Positions 19,857-28,206 of a stretch of DNA of 32,797 nucleotides are shown here, in pieces; positions within the stretch are counted from its first letter, which is position 1, and every line of letters begins with the position of its first letter. The stretch is from Blastocatellia bacterium (GTDB taxonomy: Bacteria; Acidobacteriota; Blastocatellia; UBA7656): assembly GCA_023265195.1 (NCBI GenBank), contig JAHFUG010000018.1, forward strand, positions 1 to 32,797, in the 5' to 3' direction. Under the pieces are notes generated by a model. It was not told where the DNA came from, made no database searches, and saw only the letters and a list, made by a program, of their open reading frames with translations. Position numbers and translations under genes: made by a program.

Positions 19857-20660
19857 ATGGCTGACGCAAGGCCGTTGATAACACTTACCACCGATTTCGG
19901 GGAAGCCGATTACTTCGTGGCCGCGATGAAGGGCGCGATTTACTCGATCAATCCTTCTGTAGAACTGGTGGACATCACGCACCAGATACCGCCCTATGAC
20001 GTTTATTCGGCTGCATTCACCCTCATGTGTTGTTACAGGGACTTTCCCGGGGGAACGATTCACCTTGTCGTCGTAGACCCCGGTGTGGGCTCCGCCCGAA
20101 GACCCATCGTCGCAATGACCAATAGCCATTCGTTCGTTGGGCCTGACAACGGAGTTTTCAGCTACATCTATGGACTCGAACAAGTCAATAGAGTCGTACA
20201 CGTCACCGCCAGCCATTATTTTCGCTCTCCGGTCTCAAACACATTCCAAGGCAGGGACGTCTTCGCGCCCGTCGCGGCCTACCTGGCGAAGGGCGTCGAA
20301 TGGCGGATGATGGGGGATGAGATTGACGATCCAATAAAGTTCAACATTCCGGCTCCTACTATTTCCGCCGGTAGTATTCGCGGCCAGGCTATTCACGTCG
20401 ATCGTTTCGGCAACATCATCACCAATATCACGACGGCCGAGTTGACGGAAGAACTAATGCTGGCGAATCCTCGCGTCAAAATTGGCGCGCATCCTCTCGC
20501 GCGTGTTCTAACCCATTTCGCGGAGGCTCAGGACGGCGAGTTGTTCGCCTACGTAGGAAGTGCGGGCCTATTAGAGTTAGCCCTCCCTAAACGTTCGGCC
20601 GCGAGGACATTGGAAGTCCGCCGCGGTATGGTGGTTGAAGTCGTCTTTCAGGGTAATTGA
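19857..20660 (+). CDS. S-adenosyl-L-methionine hydrolase (adenosine-forming), DUF62 family
   Basis: ITLTTDFGEADYFVAAMKGAIYSINPSVELVDITHQIPPYDV; VVVDPGVGSARRPIV; SFVGPDNGVFSYI; HVDRFGNIITNI. Confidence 0.93.
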   Translation: MADARPLITLTTDFGEADYFVAAMKGAIYSINPSVELVDITHQIPPYDVYSAAFTLMCCYRDFPGGTIHLVVVDPGVGSARRPIVAMTNSHSFVGPDNGVFSYIYGLEQVNRVVHVTASHYFRSPVSNTFQGRDVFAPVAAYLAKGVEWRMMGDEIDDPIKFNIPAPTISAGSIRGQAIHVDRFGNIITNITTAELTEELMLANPRVKIGAHPLARVLTHFAEAQDGELFAYVGSAGLLELALPKRSAARTLEVRRGMVVEVVFQGN

Positions 20661-20716
20661 ATGTGTGCTCTATTCGGCCGCGCCCGGAGTACTTGGCGAC
20701 TGAGCACAGCCGGTTC

Positions 20717-22474
20717 TCATCGGTTCATTCCGGCGTGGGACGACTGCGTTGGCTGATTTCTCTCTCCGCCAAGAAGACCGATCAGAGAAAAGCTCCCCAC
20801 GGGCGAACGGCTTTCCGTGTAAACGCCGGCTTCACGAAATTCGGTAAAGCTCACCGCCTTCGGCAACCGCCCTAGTGCGGATATCAGCAGTTCCTCCTCG
20901 AGCATCTCGTCCGATCCGTCGCTGACGCGGGTCAGCCTCGCTATGGCCAGCATCATTTCACCAGCTTCCCTCACGGTAGTCTTAGTCCTCACAATGCAAG
21001 CGCCGGCCGGGACCGCCGCGTGCGAGATCGATTCATCCGCGCTCGATTGCATGTTGATAATCCTCGATAGCTGGTTCTTGCTGCACAGCACCAGCCGATT
21101 GTCCTGGAAGAACGCGGAGCGGCCATCAGGGTTCGACGAAACAATAGCCTCGACTCCGTCTGAAACCTGCGTCGAAACCCGTGCGCCTGACGCCGTTAGA
21201 TACCTGTTCAGCAAAGGCCGCAGCCGAGCGCGATCATTCACGTCTATCACCATAGCGGTCGGCTCGTCGGCGCTGAACTGAACGACAGTCACCTCGTCAC
21301 CCACCGCGTCAGCAATTGAATCGCCTGGTTCAAGACCCAGTCCGCGGTGAAAAGCCTTAACGAACTCTCTCATAGCGAGGCCCGCGACAAGGTCCATTCT
21401 AGGCGACAATCTTTTCAGCAAACGATCCGGTAGATCTCCGACGCCCTTAACCCTGAGACGGGTGACGTACTGAGAACCTTCGGGGGCGCGCGGCCCGGCC
21501 CCCGCCCGAGAATTCGGGCCGGGTTGCATTGCTTCAGCGAGATCGCCGCCAATCTCCGGCTTCAACGCGGTAAGATAGCGTTCCGTCACGCCGCTCGATG
21601 TGAATTCAGCGCCATAAAGAAAGCCCGTCACGGCTTGCTTTGAGAGATGTTGCGAGAGGTCCGCCGCGAGCGCTATGCGTTCCGGATCAGTAGTAAACCG
21701 GCTCGCGGCCTCCGCAAGCCCGAGCGGCAACAGTTTGTCGACTCCCGCCGCGGTTATGAAACCGAAGACGGCGGCCGATCGATCGACCGCCGCCTTATTA
21801 TCCGCAAGCACGGAGTCGGCGGCGAGGCTGGGCGATCGCCCATTGATCGTATCCAAACACGATTTCAACGAATCAGCGTCATTCGCCAAGAGAATCAGGC
21901 CGCCGGAAGCCGCCGCAACCAGTCTGCGGCGCGTACCTTGAGATTCATAAACTAGTAACTCGTCGCCCGAATAGATCTGGGACGATTCCGACATCGAATC
22001 TCCAAAAATCCTGCGCGCAAGAATCGGCGCTCTTTCATGAACCAACCTCGACACAACCCCGGGCTTCGAGAGTGTCTCGGCGATCAAACAAAAACGCGGC
22101 CTTAGATTGATGTTGAATCGCTCGCCGGTGGAATTACTCTCGGCGTCGAGACCTGTAATGGCGGCGGCGTATTGACTGCGCGCGAACACAACGGCTTCCT
22201 CCGGGCCGAGGCCGGTTCTTCCAATGAGGTCCGCTACAAGTCCCATCTGGCCAAGCTGGCTGGATACGCCCAGCAACGGCGCAATTTCTCTCCAAGCCAG
22301 GGTCCCGGTCAAGCCGCTCATAACATCTCCCAGGCTATCGACCTCGACAAACCCGAGAGCGCTGGCCGGAATGTAACGCTCCATTGGAACACGCGGATAA
22401 CGCCGGAGCGCGAAGTAGGCTCCCGCAGCCAAACATGGAACCAGTATTAACACTGCCAGACGCTTCCTCGTCAT
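20717..22474 (-). CDS. DUF3352-like exported protein
   Basis: N-terminal TM anchor then RYIPASALGFVEVDSLGDVMSGLTGT and long alpha/beta region of DUF3352 style. Confidence 0.65.
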   Translation of the reverse strand: MTRKRLAVLILVPCLAAGAYFALRRYPRVPMERYIPASALGFVEVDSLGDVMSGLTGTLAWREIAPLLGVSSQLGQMGLVADLIGRTGLGPEEAVVFARSQYAAAITGLDAESNSTGERFNINLRPRFCLIAETLSKPGVVSRLVHERAPILARRIFGDSMSESSQIYSGDELLVYESQGTRRRLVAAASGGLILLANDADSLKSCLDTINGRSPSLAADSVLADNKAAVDRSAAVFGFITAAGVDKLLPLGLAEAASRFTTDPERIALAADLSQHLSKQAVTGFLYGAEFTSSGVTERYLTALKPEIGGDLAEAMQPGPNSRAGAGPRAPEGSQYVTRLRVKGVGDLPDRLLKRLSPRMDLVAGLAMREFVKAFHRGLGLEPGDSIADAVGDEVTVVQFSADEPTAMVIDVNDRARLRPLLNRYLTASGARVSTQVSDGVEAIVSSNPDGRSAFFQDNRLVLCSKNQLSRIINMQSSADESISHAAVPAGACIVRTKTTVREAGEMMLAIARLTRVSDGSDEMLEEELLISALGRLPKAVSFTEFREAGVYTESRSPVGSFSLIGLLGGERNQPTQSSHAGMNR

Positions 22475-22584
22475 TACCGCCCTTTCCGTTGTTCCCCTGT
22501 TCTAATCGTTTCGTTCACTCCAAGGATTCCCAGGCCAATTTGTTTGGCGTACGATTCCTCCGAATTCTAAAATGAATCCGCTTA

Positions 22585-22693
22585 ATTCGAGTGGTCCGCG
22601 CATACGAATGATCTCGCTGGAAATCCTATCACAGAGCGGCGGCATTTGGGCTGCGATTGTCTTTTGCCGGGAAAGACCACTCGAATGTGATAG
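22585..22693. repeat. Two overlapping inverted repeats in the divergent intergenic region
   Basis: ATTCGAGTGGTC (22585-22596) with GACCACTCGAAT (22675-22686); CTATCACA (22626-22633) with TGTGATAG (22686-22693). Confidence 0.8.
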
Positions 22694-22919
22694 TCGCTCA
22701 AAGACGTCATAAACGGCGGCGGGAGGGCCGGCGGCGGCGAGACCTCCGCGGCCACCGTAAGGGCAATCATCCGAATTCTTGTTTTTCTTACATGGATTCT
22801 TTGCGGTTTTTAGTAGATCCTGATCTTTGCGAGAAAGCCTCCATTCCTCGACGTTGTACCTTATACATTAAATCAGAGCCGTGTTTGACACCCGAAATGC
22901 TGCATGATAGCGTGAGCCG

Positions 22920-23900
22920 GTGCCGTCCAAACTTAAGGCTAAGATCCGAGACTGGGTAGAATTTGTTCCCGCCTGGGCGCTACTTAAGCTGATTGGTCTA
23001 TTGCCAAGGCCGATGGCGTTAGGCGCCGGCCGCTTGATCTGCCGAATCGTGTATCTCGCTCATGCACGACTCAGGCGCACCGCGCATAGGAACTTGCGTC
23101 TCGCGATGCCCGATCTTTTCGACGTCGAGCGAAACGCTATTATCAAAGGAGCGTTCGAGAACCTCGGCAGGTTGCTCGCTGAGTTTTCCCAGTTTCCGAA
23201 GATGACGAAGTCCAACATTGACGAAATCGTGATCTATGACGGCTTTGACAACTACCGCCGCGCCGCGGATCGGGGGCAGGGTGTCCTGTTTCTAACCGGA
23301 CATTTCGGCGTGTGGGAACTCTGCGCGTTTGCCCAGGGAGCCTACGGTTTTCCGCTAAGCTTCCTGGTTCGGCCCATTGACAATCCGCTCGTGGACGCGC
23401 TAATCAAGAAGTACCGAGAGCTATCGGGAAACCAGACGATAGACAAGAACGAATCAGTCAAACAGGTCTTCACCAGTCTCAAACGCGGGAGAGCCGTCGG
23501 TTTTCTGATAGACGCCAACACCCTGGAGGACGAAGGCGTTTTCTGTGACTTCTTCGGAATCCCCGCGTGCTCGACCACTGGCCTCGCCACGTTCGCCCTT
23601 AGAACCAACGCGCCGGTCGTTCCCGGGTTCATCTATTGGGACGAGAGAATTGGCAAGCATCGGCTAGCCTTCGAGCCGGAAGTGAGCCTAATCAGGACTG
23701 GGGACTTCAAGGAAGACGTTCGTTCAAACACGAGGCTCTTCACGTCCATCATAGAGAACCAGGTAAGACGTCGTCCCGAGCAGTGGCTTTGGGTGCATAA
23801 ACGATGGCGAACGCGCCCGCAAGGCGAACGCGACCTCTACGACACATCGCGCCGGACGAATCCGAGCCCAACAACGGTAAAGACGGTTCTCAAGGCGTAA
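22920..23900 (+). CDS. Lysophospholipid acyltransferase family protein (LpxL/HtrB-like)
   Basis: FLTGHFGVWELCAFA (HX4E), VGFLIDANTLEDEGVFCDFFGIPACSTTGLATFALRTNAPVVPGFIYWDE, EQWLWVHKRWRTRP. GTG start. Confidence 0.88.
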   Translation: MPSKLKAKIRDWVEFVPAWALLKLIGLLPRPMALGAGRLICRIVYLAHARLRRTAHRNLRLAMPDLFDVERNAIIKGAFENLGRLLAEFSQFPKMTKSNIDEIVIYDGFDNYRRAADRGQGVLFLTGHFGVWELCAFAQGAYGFPLSFLVRPIDNPLVDALIKKYRELSGNQTIDKNESVKQVFTSLKRGRAVGFLIDANTLEDEGVFCDFFGIPACSTTGLATFALRTNAPVVPGFIYWDERIGKHRLAFEPEVSLIRTGDFKEDVRSNTRLFTSIIENQVRRRPEQWLWVHKRWRTRPQGERDLYDTSRRTNPSPTTVKTVLKA

Positions 23901-23960
23901 CGCTCTCAGCCATCCCTCGCTGAAGTCCTTTCTCAGCTCGGACGATCTTGGATGACCGAA

Positions 23961-23994
23961 ACACAAAAGAAAAAGGGGATGGTCTCCCATCCCC
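23961..23994 (-). terminator. Rho-independent terminator of the KKGGA micro-gene
   Basis: On the minus strand: GGGGATGG-GAGA-CCATCCCC followed by TTTTTCTTTTGTGT; perfect 8-bp stem, 4-nt loop. Confidence 0.85.
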
Positions 23995-24036
23995 GCGTTC
24001 TCACACAGAGAACCCCCGTTTTGCGTGGCGGCGAAG

Positions 24037-24135
24037 TTATCTCTTCTTGGCGCCGCCCTTCTTGGCGCCGCCCTTCTTGGCGCCGCCCTTCTTGGCGCCG
24101 CCTTTCTTAGCGCCACCCTTCTTTGCAGTTGCCAT
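24037..24135 (-). CDS. 32-aa lysine-rich pentapeptide-repeat protein MATA(KKGGA)5KKR
   Basis: Own translation: ATG GCA ACT GCA then five KKGGA units, AAG AAG AGA TAA. Preceded by AGGAAAGGAG and a consensus promoter, followed by a terminator. Below the ORF-track size cutoff. Confidence 0.85.
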   Translation of the reverse strand: MATAKKGGAKKGGAKKGGAKKGGAKKGGAKKR

Positions 24136-24171
24136 AGCGTATGTTTCTCCTTTCCTTTAGATTTTGTCTCA

Positions 24172-24206
24172 TACACAAGATGCTGTGCTGCTTTTGCTCT
24201 TGTGTA
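24172..24206 (-). promoter_or_regulatory. 5'-leader stem-loop of the KKGGA gene
   Basis: TACACAAGA (24172-24180), 17-nt spacer, TCTTGTGTA (24198-24206), perfect 9-bp arms. Confidence 0.65.
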
Positions 24207-24222
24207 CTAGTGTAAATGACAC

Positions 24223-24237
24223 ACAACATATTGTTGT
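24223..24237. promoter_or_regulatory. Operator-like 15-bp palindrome at the -10/+1 region
   Basis: ACAACA-TAT-TGTTGT, perfect dyad touching the -10 element. Confidence 0.6.
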
Positions 24238-24265
24238 ATATAGATACATGTTGCATGCTTGTCAA
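24237..24265 (-). promoter_or_regulatory. Consensus-like sigma-70 promoter of the KKGGA gene
   Basis: Minus strand TTGACA, 17-bp spacer AGCATGCAACATGTATC, TATATA. Confidence 0.8.
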
Positions 24266-24600
24266 CGATTTTTTTCGAGAAACCGCGCACCATTGCATTG
24301 AATAAAGGCGAACACCTTGAAACTGGCTCCAGTGGCGTCCTTCATGGCGTTCATCGAAACCGCCGCGGACGCCGGACGGACGCCGCCCGCGGACGCATGC
24401 GCCGCGCCGCCGGCGTTCGGCGATTGTTTTAGCGAACCGTGAAACTGGCTTCTGAGGCCACCTCTGTGGCGTCTGTCTGACAACCGGCTTCAGGAGCCTA
24501 TTTGGCGGCGACGCCCTGAAACAGGCTAGGGCGGTGAGTTTCGCGGTCTGTGAGGGCCGCGTGATTGACTGATCAATTCCGCCCCTATAATATCCAGCCC

Positions 24601-25518
24601 ATGCCAATGCGACCGATAGACCTGCACACGCACACCACTCATTCGGACGGCAGCGTTAGTCCGGCGGAGTTGGTGACGCTGGCGGCCGCAAGCGGAGCCC
24701 GCGCAATCGCCATCACCGATCACGACACCGTGTCCGGCCTCGCGGAAGGCGGACAAGCCGCGGCTAAGGCCCGTGTGGAATTCGTCAACGGCGTGGAGAT
24801 CAGCGCCGAGTTCAGTCCCGGCACGATGCACATACTCGGGTACTTCATCGACGACGAGGCGGAGGGTCTGTTGTCCAAGCTTCACGAGCTGAAGCAAGCG
24901 CGGGAACGGAGAAACCCCGAGATCGCCCGAAAACTGCGGCAGCTCGGCTTCGATTTGTCTTACGATGAAGTGGCGGCGCTCGCCGGCAACGAAGTGGTGG
25001 GTAGACCGCATTTCGCCCGCGTGCTCGTAGCGAAAGGGTACGCCTCGAGCATTCAAGACGCCTTCAACCGGTTTCTCGCGAAGGGCGCACCGGCCTACGA
25101 AGAGAAGCTAAGGCTTAACCCTGGCGACGCGATCTCACTGATCCACGGAGCCGCCGGCGTTGCGGTGCTCGCGCATCCTTATCAGTTGAAACTGGGATCA
25201 ATGGAAGAAACGGAAGAACTCCTGGGTCAGTTGCGCGAATGTGGCCTCGATGGAGTCGAAGCAATTTACAGCCGCCACACGCCTGAACAAAGGCGCCTAT
25301 ACGCTGCAATGGCCGAGCGGCTTGGGCTTGCGGCCACCGGCGGCAGCGACTTTCATGGAAGCTATAAGCCTGATATCGCGATCGTGACGGGCACGGGGGA
25401 TCTTAACGTGCCCTATTCAATCCTGGAGAATCTCCGCCGGCTCGCGGCGCAACGGCGAGAGGCCGCCGGAACTGGGAGACTCACACCTTCGCCCAACGGG
25501 AGAAGCGCGCGGGAATGA
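24601..25518 (+). CDS. PHP-domain metal-dependent phosphoesterase (TrpH/YciV-like)
   Basis: [63 protein letters not shown]. Start chosen at 24601 before RPIDLHTH. Confidence 0.9.
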   Translation: MPMRPIDLHTHTTHSDGSVSPAELVTLAAASGARAIAITDHDTVSGLAEGGQAAAKARVEFVNGVEISAEFSPGTMHILGYFIDDEAEGLLSKLHELKQARERRNPEIARKLRQLGFDLSYDEVAALAGNEVVGRPHFARVLVAKGYASSIQDAFNRFLAKGAPAYEEKLRLNPGDAISLIHGAAGVAVLAHPYQLKLGSMEETEELLGQLRECGLDGVEAIYSRHTPEQRRLYAAMAERLGLAATGGSDFHGSYKPDIAIVTGTGDLNVPYSILENLRRLAAQRREAAGTGRLTPSPNGRSARE

Positions 25519-26405
25519 TGCGGGACGATTGGAACATCGAGGACCTGGTTGCGCGGATCACGGACGAGATTCTGTCTCGTCTCGGCAATGGCTCGGGTGC
25601 GGCTGCTTGCGCGCTCGAACATGACGCGTGTTTCGTTCAGTGCCCGGACAGCATGAAGTCCATTCTCTCGGATGGCGGCGTCAGGCTCGGGCTCAGCGGA
25701 GCGGAGAGCGAGGCAGGACGCCAAATGGCGGGATATATCGATCACACCTTGCTGAAGCCTGAAGCAACGCGTGATGAGATTCTCAAGCTCTGCCATGAAG
25801 GCGCTGGTTACGGCTTCGCGTCGGTTTGCATCAACCCATTCTGGGTTCGCGAGGCAGCCTGCGCTCTAAGAGGGAGCGGGGTGGCCGTTTGTACGGTAAT
25901 AGGTTTTCCTCTTGGCGCAAATGCGCCGGATGTAAAAGCATTCGAAGCACGCCGGGCCGTCTTCGACGGAGCCAGGGAATTGGATATGGTCATAAACATC
26001 GGGGCGCTCAAGTCGCGCGACGATCAATTAGTGCTGCGCGATATCTCGGGAGTGGCGGCAGTGGCCCGGGAAAGTGGCGCGCTGTCGAAAGTCATTATAG
26101 AAACCGCGCTGCTCACCGATGACGAAAAAGAGAAGGCTTGCCGTCTCGCCAAAGAGGCGGGCGCGGACTTCGTGAAAACATCCACGGGATTCAGCAAAGG
26201 CGGAGCAACCGTCGCCGACATCGCTCTGATGCGCCGCGCGGTCGGCGGAGCAATGGGCGTAAAAGCCTCGGGGGGTGTCAAGGACTATAAAGCGGCCCAG
26301 GAGATGATCGGCGCGGGAGCGACAAGAATTGGAGCAAGCGTGGGAGTCAAAATAATCCAGGAGGCGGCGGGACTGGGAACGGTGACAAACCGAGTCTCAG
26401 CATAA
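25515..26405 (+). CDS. deoC: Deoxyribose-phosphate aldolase with about 70-aa N-terminal extension
   Basis: [79 protein letters not shown] (Schiff-base Lys), [14 protein letters not shown] overlap with the PHP gene. Confidence 0.93.
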   Translation: MMRDDWNIEDLVARITDEILSRLGNGSGAAACALEHDACFVQCPDSMKSILSDGGVRLGLSGAESEAGRQMAGYIDHTLLKPEATRDEILKLCHEGAGYGFASVCINPFWVREAACALRGSGVAVCTVIGFPLGANAPDVKAFEARRAVFDGARELDMVINIGALKSRDDQLVLRDISGVAAVARESGALSKVIIETALLTDDEKEKACRLAKEAGADFVKTSTGFSKGGATVADIALMRRAVGGAMGVKASGGVKDYKAAQEMIGAGATRIGASVGVKIIQEAAGLGTVTNRVSA

Positions 26406-26423
26406 CAGCTCGGCGGCGCTCAA

Positions 26424-27470
26424 ATGATCAATTCAATTCTCTATCGCAACGCGTTATTCACCGCGCTCATGATGTTCTTAGCCGGCGCTTCATCGCCGCC
26501 GCAATTGAAGCCTCAAGCTGGAGGAGTGAGAGCGCAACTCCGTGGGGTGAGCGCGGTCAGCGCCAAAGTAGCGTGGGCCAGCGGCGGCAACGGAACCTAC
26601 CTTCGAACTACCGACGGCGGACAAACTTGGCTCAATGGGACCGTTCCGGACGCTTCCTCGCTCGACTTCAGAGACGTAGAAGCCATTGACGCCGACACTG
26701 CATACTTGCTAGCCACCGCCGGCAAGATATACAAAACGGTTGACGGCGGACGTCATTGGTCCTTGCAGTACGACAACACTTCAGCGGGCGTGTTCCTGGA
26801 CTCGCTGGCGTTCTGGGACCCAAAGAATGGAGTCGCGCTTGGAGATCCAATAAACGATAGCTTTCTGCTTTTGACTACTAGCGATGGCGGCGCCACCTGG
26901 AATCAGATTCCGTCGAAGAACATCCCGCCCGCTATCAAGGGCGAAGCTGCTTTCGCCGCGAGCGGAACCTGCATAGCCGTCGAAGGAAAGAACAACGTCT
27001 GGTTTGTAACCGGCGGAAAAGCGGCTCGCGTGTTCAGGTCAGGCGATCGCGGTCAAACTTGGAAGGTGTCGAACACTCGTATCGTCAGCGGCGAGGACTC
27101 GACCGGCATATTCTCTATCGCTTTCAAGGACGCCAAGAACGGTATTGTGATCGGGGGCGACTACAAGCGGCCGGATGTGGTCACGGACAACGCCGCTCGC
27201 TCAACCGACGGAGGCGTCACCTGGACTCTCGTCGAACGCTCTCGGCCGAACGGATATCGGTCATGCGTAGCGTTCGTGCGCGACACTTCAACTTTGATCG
27301 CCGTGGGAGAGAAGACGTGCGACTACTCCACGGACGGCGGCGCGAGTTGGACGAGTTTCGGCAACGAAGGCTATCACAGCATCAGCATCGCTTCGTCAGG
27401 CAGCGGGTGGGCCGTCGGGGCGAACGGCAAGATCGCCGCCCTCCACATCGGGGAATCTACAAGACGCTGA
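26424..27470 (+). CDS. Secreted Ycf48-like/BNR-repeat beta-propeller protein
   Basis: Signal peptide and repeated DGG.TW motifs: YLRTTDGGQTWLNG, YKTVDGGRHWSL, TTSDGGATWNQI, FRSGDRGQTWKV, STDGGVTWTLV, STDGGASWTSF. Confidence 0.85.
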   Translation: MINSILYRNALFTALMMFLAGASSPPQLKPQAGGVRAQLRGVSAVSAKVAWASGGNGTYLRTTDGGQTWLNGTVPDASSLDFRDVEAIDADTAYLLATAGKIYKTVDGGRHWSLQYDNTSAGVFLDSLAFWDPKNGVALGDPINDSFLLLTTSDGGATWNQIPSKNIPPAIKGEAAFAASGTCIAVEGKNNVWFVTGGKAARVFRSGDRGQTWKVSNTRIVSGEDSTGIFSIAFKDAKNGIVIGGDYKRPDVVTDNAARSTDGGVTWTLVERSRPNGYRSCVAFVRDTSTLIAVGEKTCDYSTDGGASWTSFGNEGYHSISIASSGSGWAVGANGKIAALHIGESTRR

Positions 27471-27509
27471 GCCTCCTACGACATTTTTCACCTTGGCCGA
27501 GTTTCGCGC

Positions 27510-27805
27510 GCACGGATGACGTTCGCCTTTGCACGGAAGGTCCACGCACGCGCCGGTCGAAGTTTTACTCCGCACTGGCGGGTTCAACCTCGCACTGACC
27601 AGGTTTTGCACGGTTCCGAGTCATCTCAACACCTCGGACAGCCATCCTTTCCGGTGCTGGAGCCGAATTTCGCACGCACGAAGCGACTTCACCAAGCCAG
27701 CAGTCGATTTCTCGCCGCACTGACTGATTGATTGCTCGCACGGGCTCGTTGTTGTTACGCACGGACTCACAGTGATCCGCATGGACGCGTTGTTGTTACG
27801 CACGG
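27510..27805. repeat. Degenerate GTGCG/CGCAC array, dominant spacing 20-21 bp
   Basis: GCAC(G/T)G-like cores at about 27510, 27531, 27546, 27572, 27592, 27608, 27672, 27717, 27738, 27759, 27779 (GCATGG) and 27800. Confidence 0.65.
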
Positions 27806-27810
27806 AGTCA

Positions 27811-27985
27811 ACTCCGCTAGGAGTTGCATGTTTATAGAAACAGATAGCACGGCTGGCGCGCCCCAGCGGGGCGCAATGTCGGTCATTCGCCGGCATCATG
27901 CTAATGGTAACCGGCGCATCGCACCCCATTGAAGCGCGGCTCTGCCAGCGACCGATATCAATAAACATTGCACTCCTAACGGACT
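27811..27985. mobile_element. MITE-like/intergenic element with imperfect terminal inverted repeats
   Basis: Left ACTCCGCTAGGAGTTGCATGTTTATAGAAACAGAT against right arm reverse complement AGTCCGTTAGGAGTGCAATGTTTATTGATATCGGT (about 25/35 ungapped matches); internal perfect hairpin GCGCCCC-AGC-GGGGCGC (27858-27874). Confidence 0.6.
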
Positions 27986-28206
27986 GTCAACGTGTCTAAC
28001 CCCGGCGAGCCCGACCGAACAAGATTCCATTACAGGAGTCGCTTCCCCCTGTCCGCTGTCGCCTTCCCTGTCCCCTTTTCCCTTCCCATTACCGTTTTCT
28101 TTTCGCCCGAGATGGAATATCCTTATGTGACCCGACGCGACCCTCCACTCGGGAACAATGCCCCGAAATCATAACGATTGAGAAGTACGCTCAATAGACC
28201 TCCGTC

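Noticed and set aside
23948-24210. ORFs reading APPFL or GAALL repeats, and minus-strand AAPRR repeat ORF
   Set aside because: Wrong frames/strand of the KKGGA repeat; only the KKGGA frame has RBS, promoter and matching terminator.
27510-27805. Possible CRISPR array
   Set aside because: Conserved core is only about 5-6 bp, unit bodies are neither identical repeats nor uniform spacers, and no cas genes are present.
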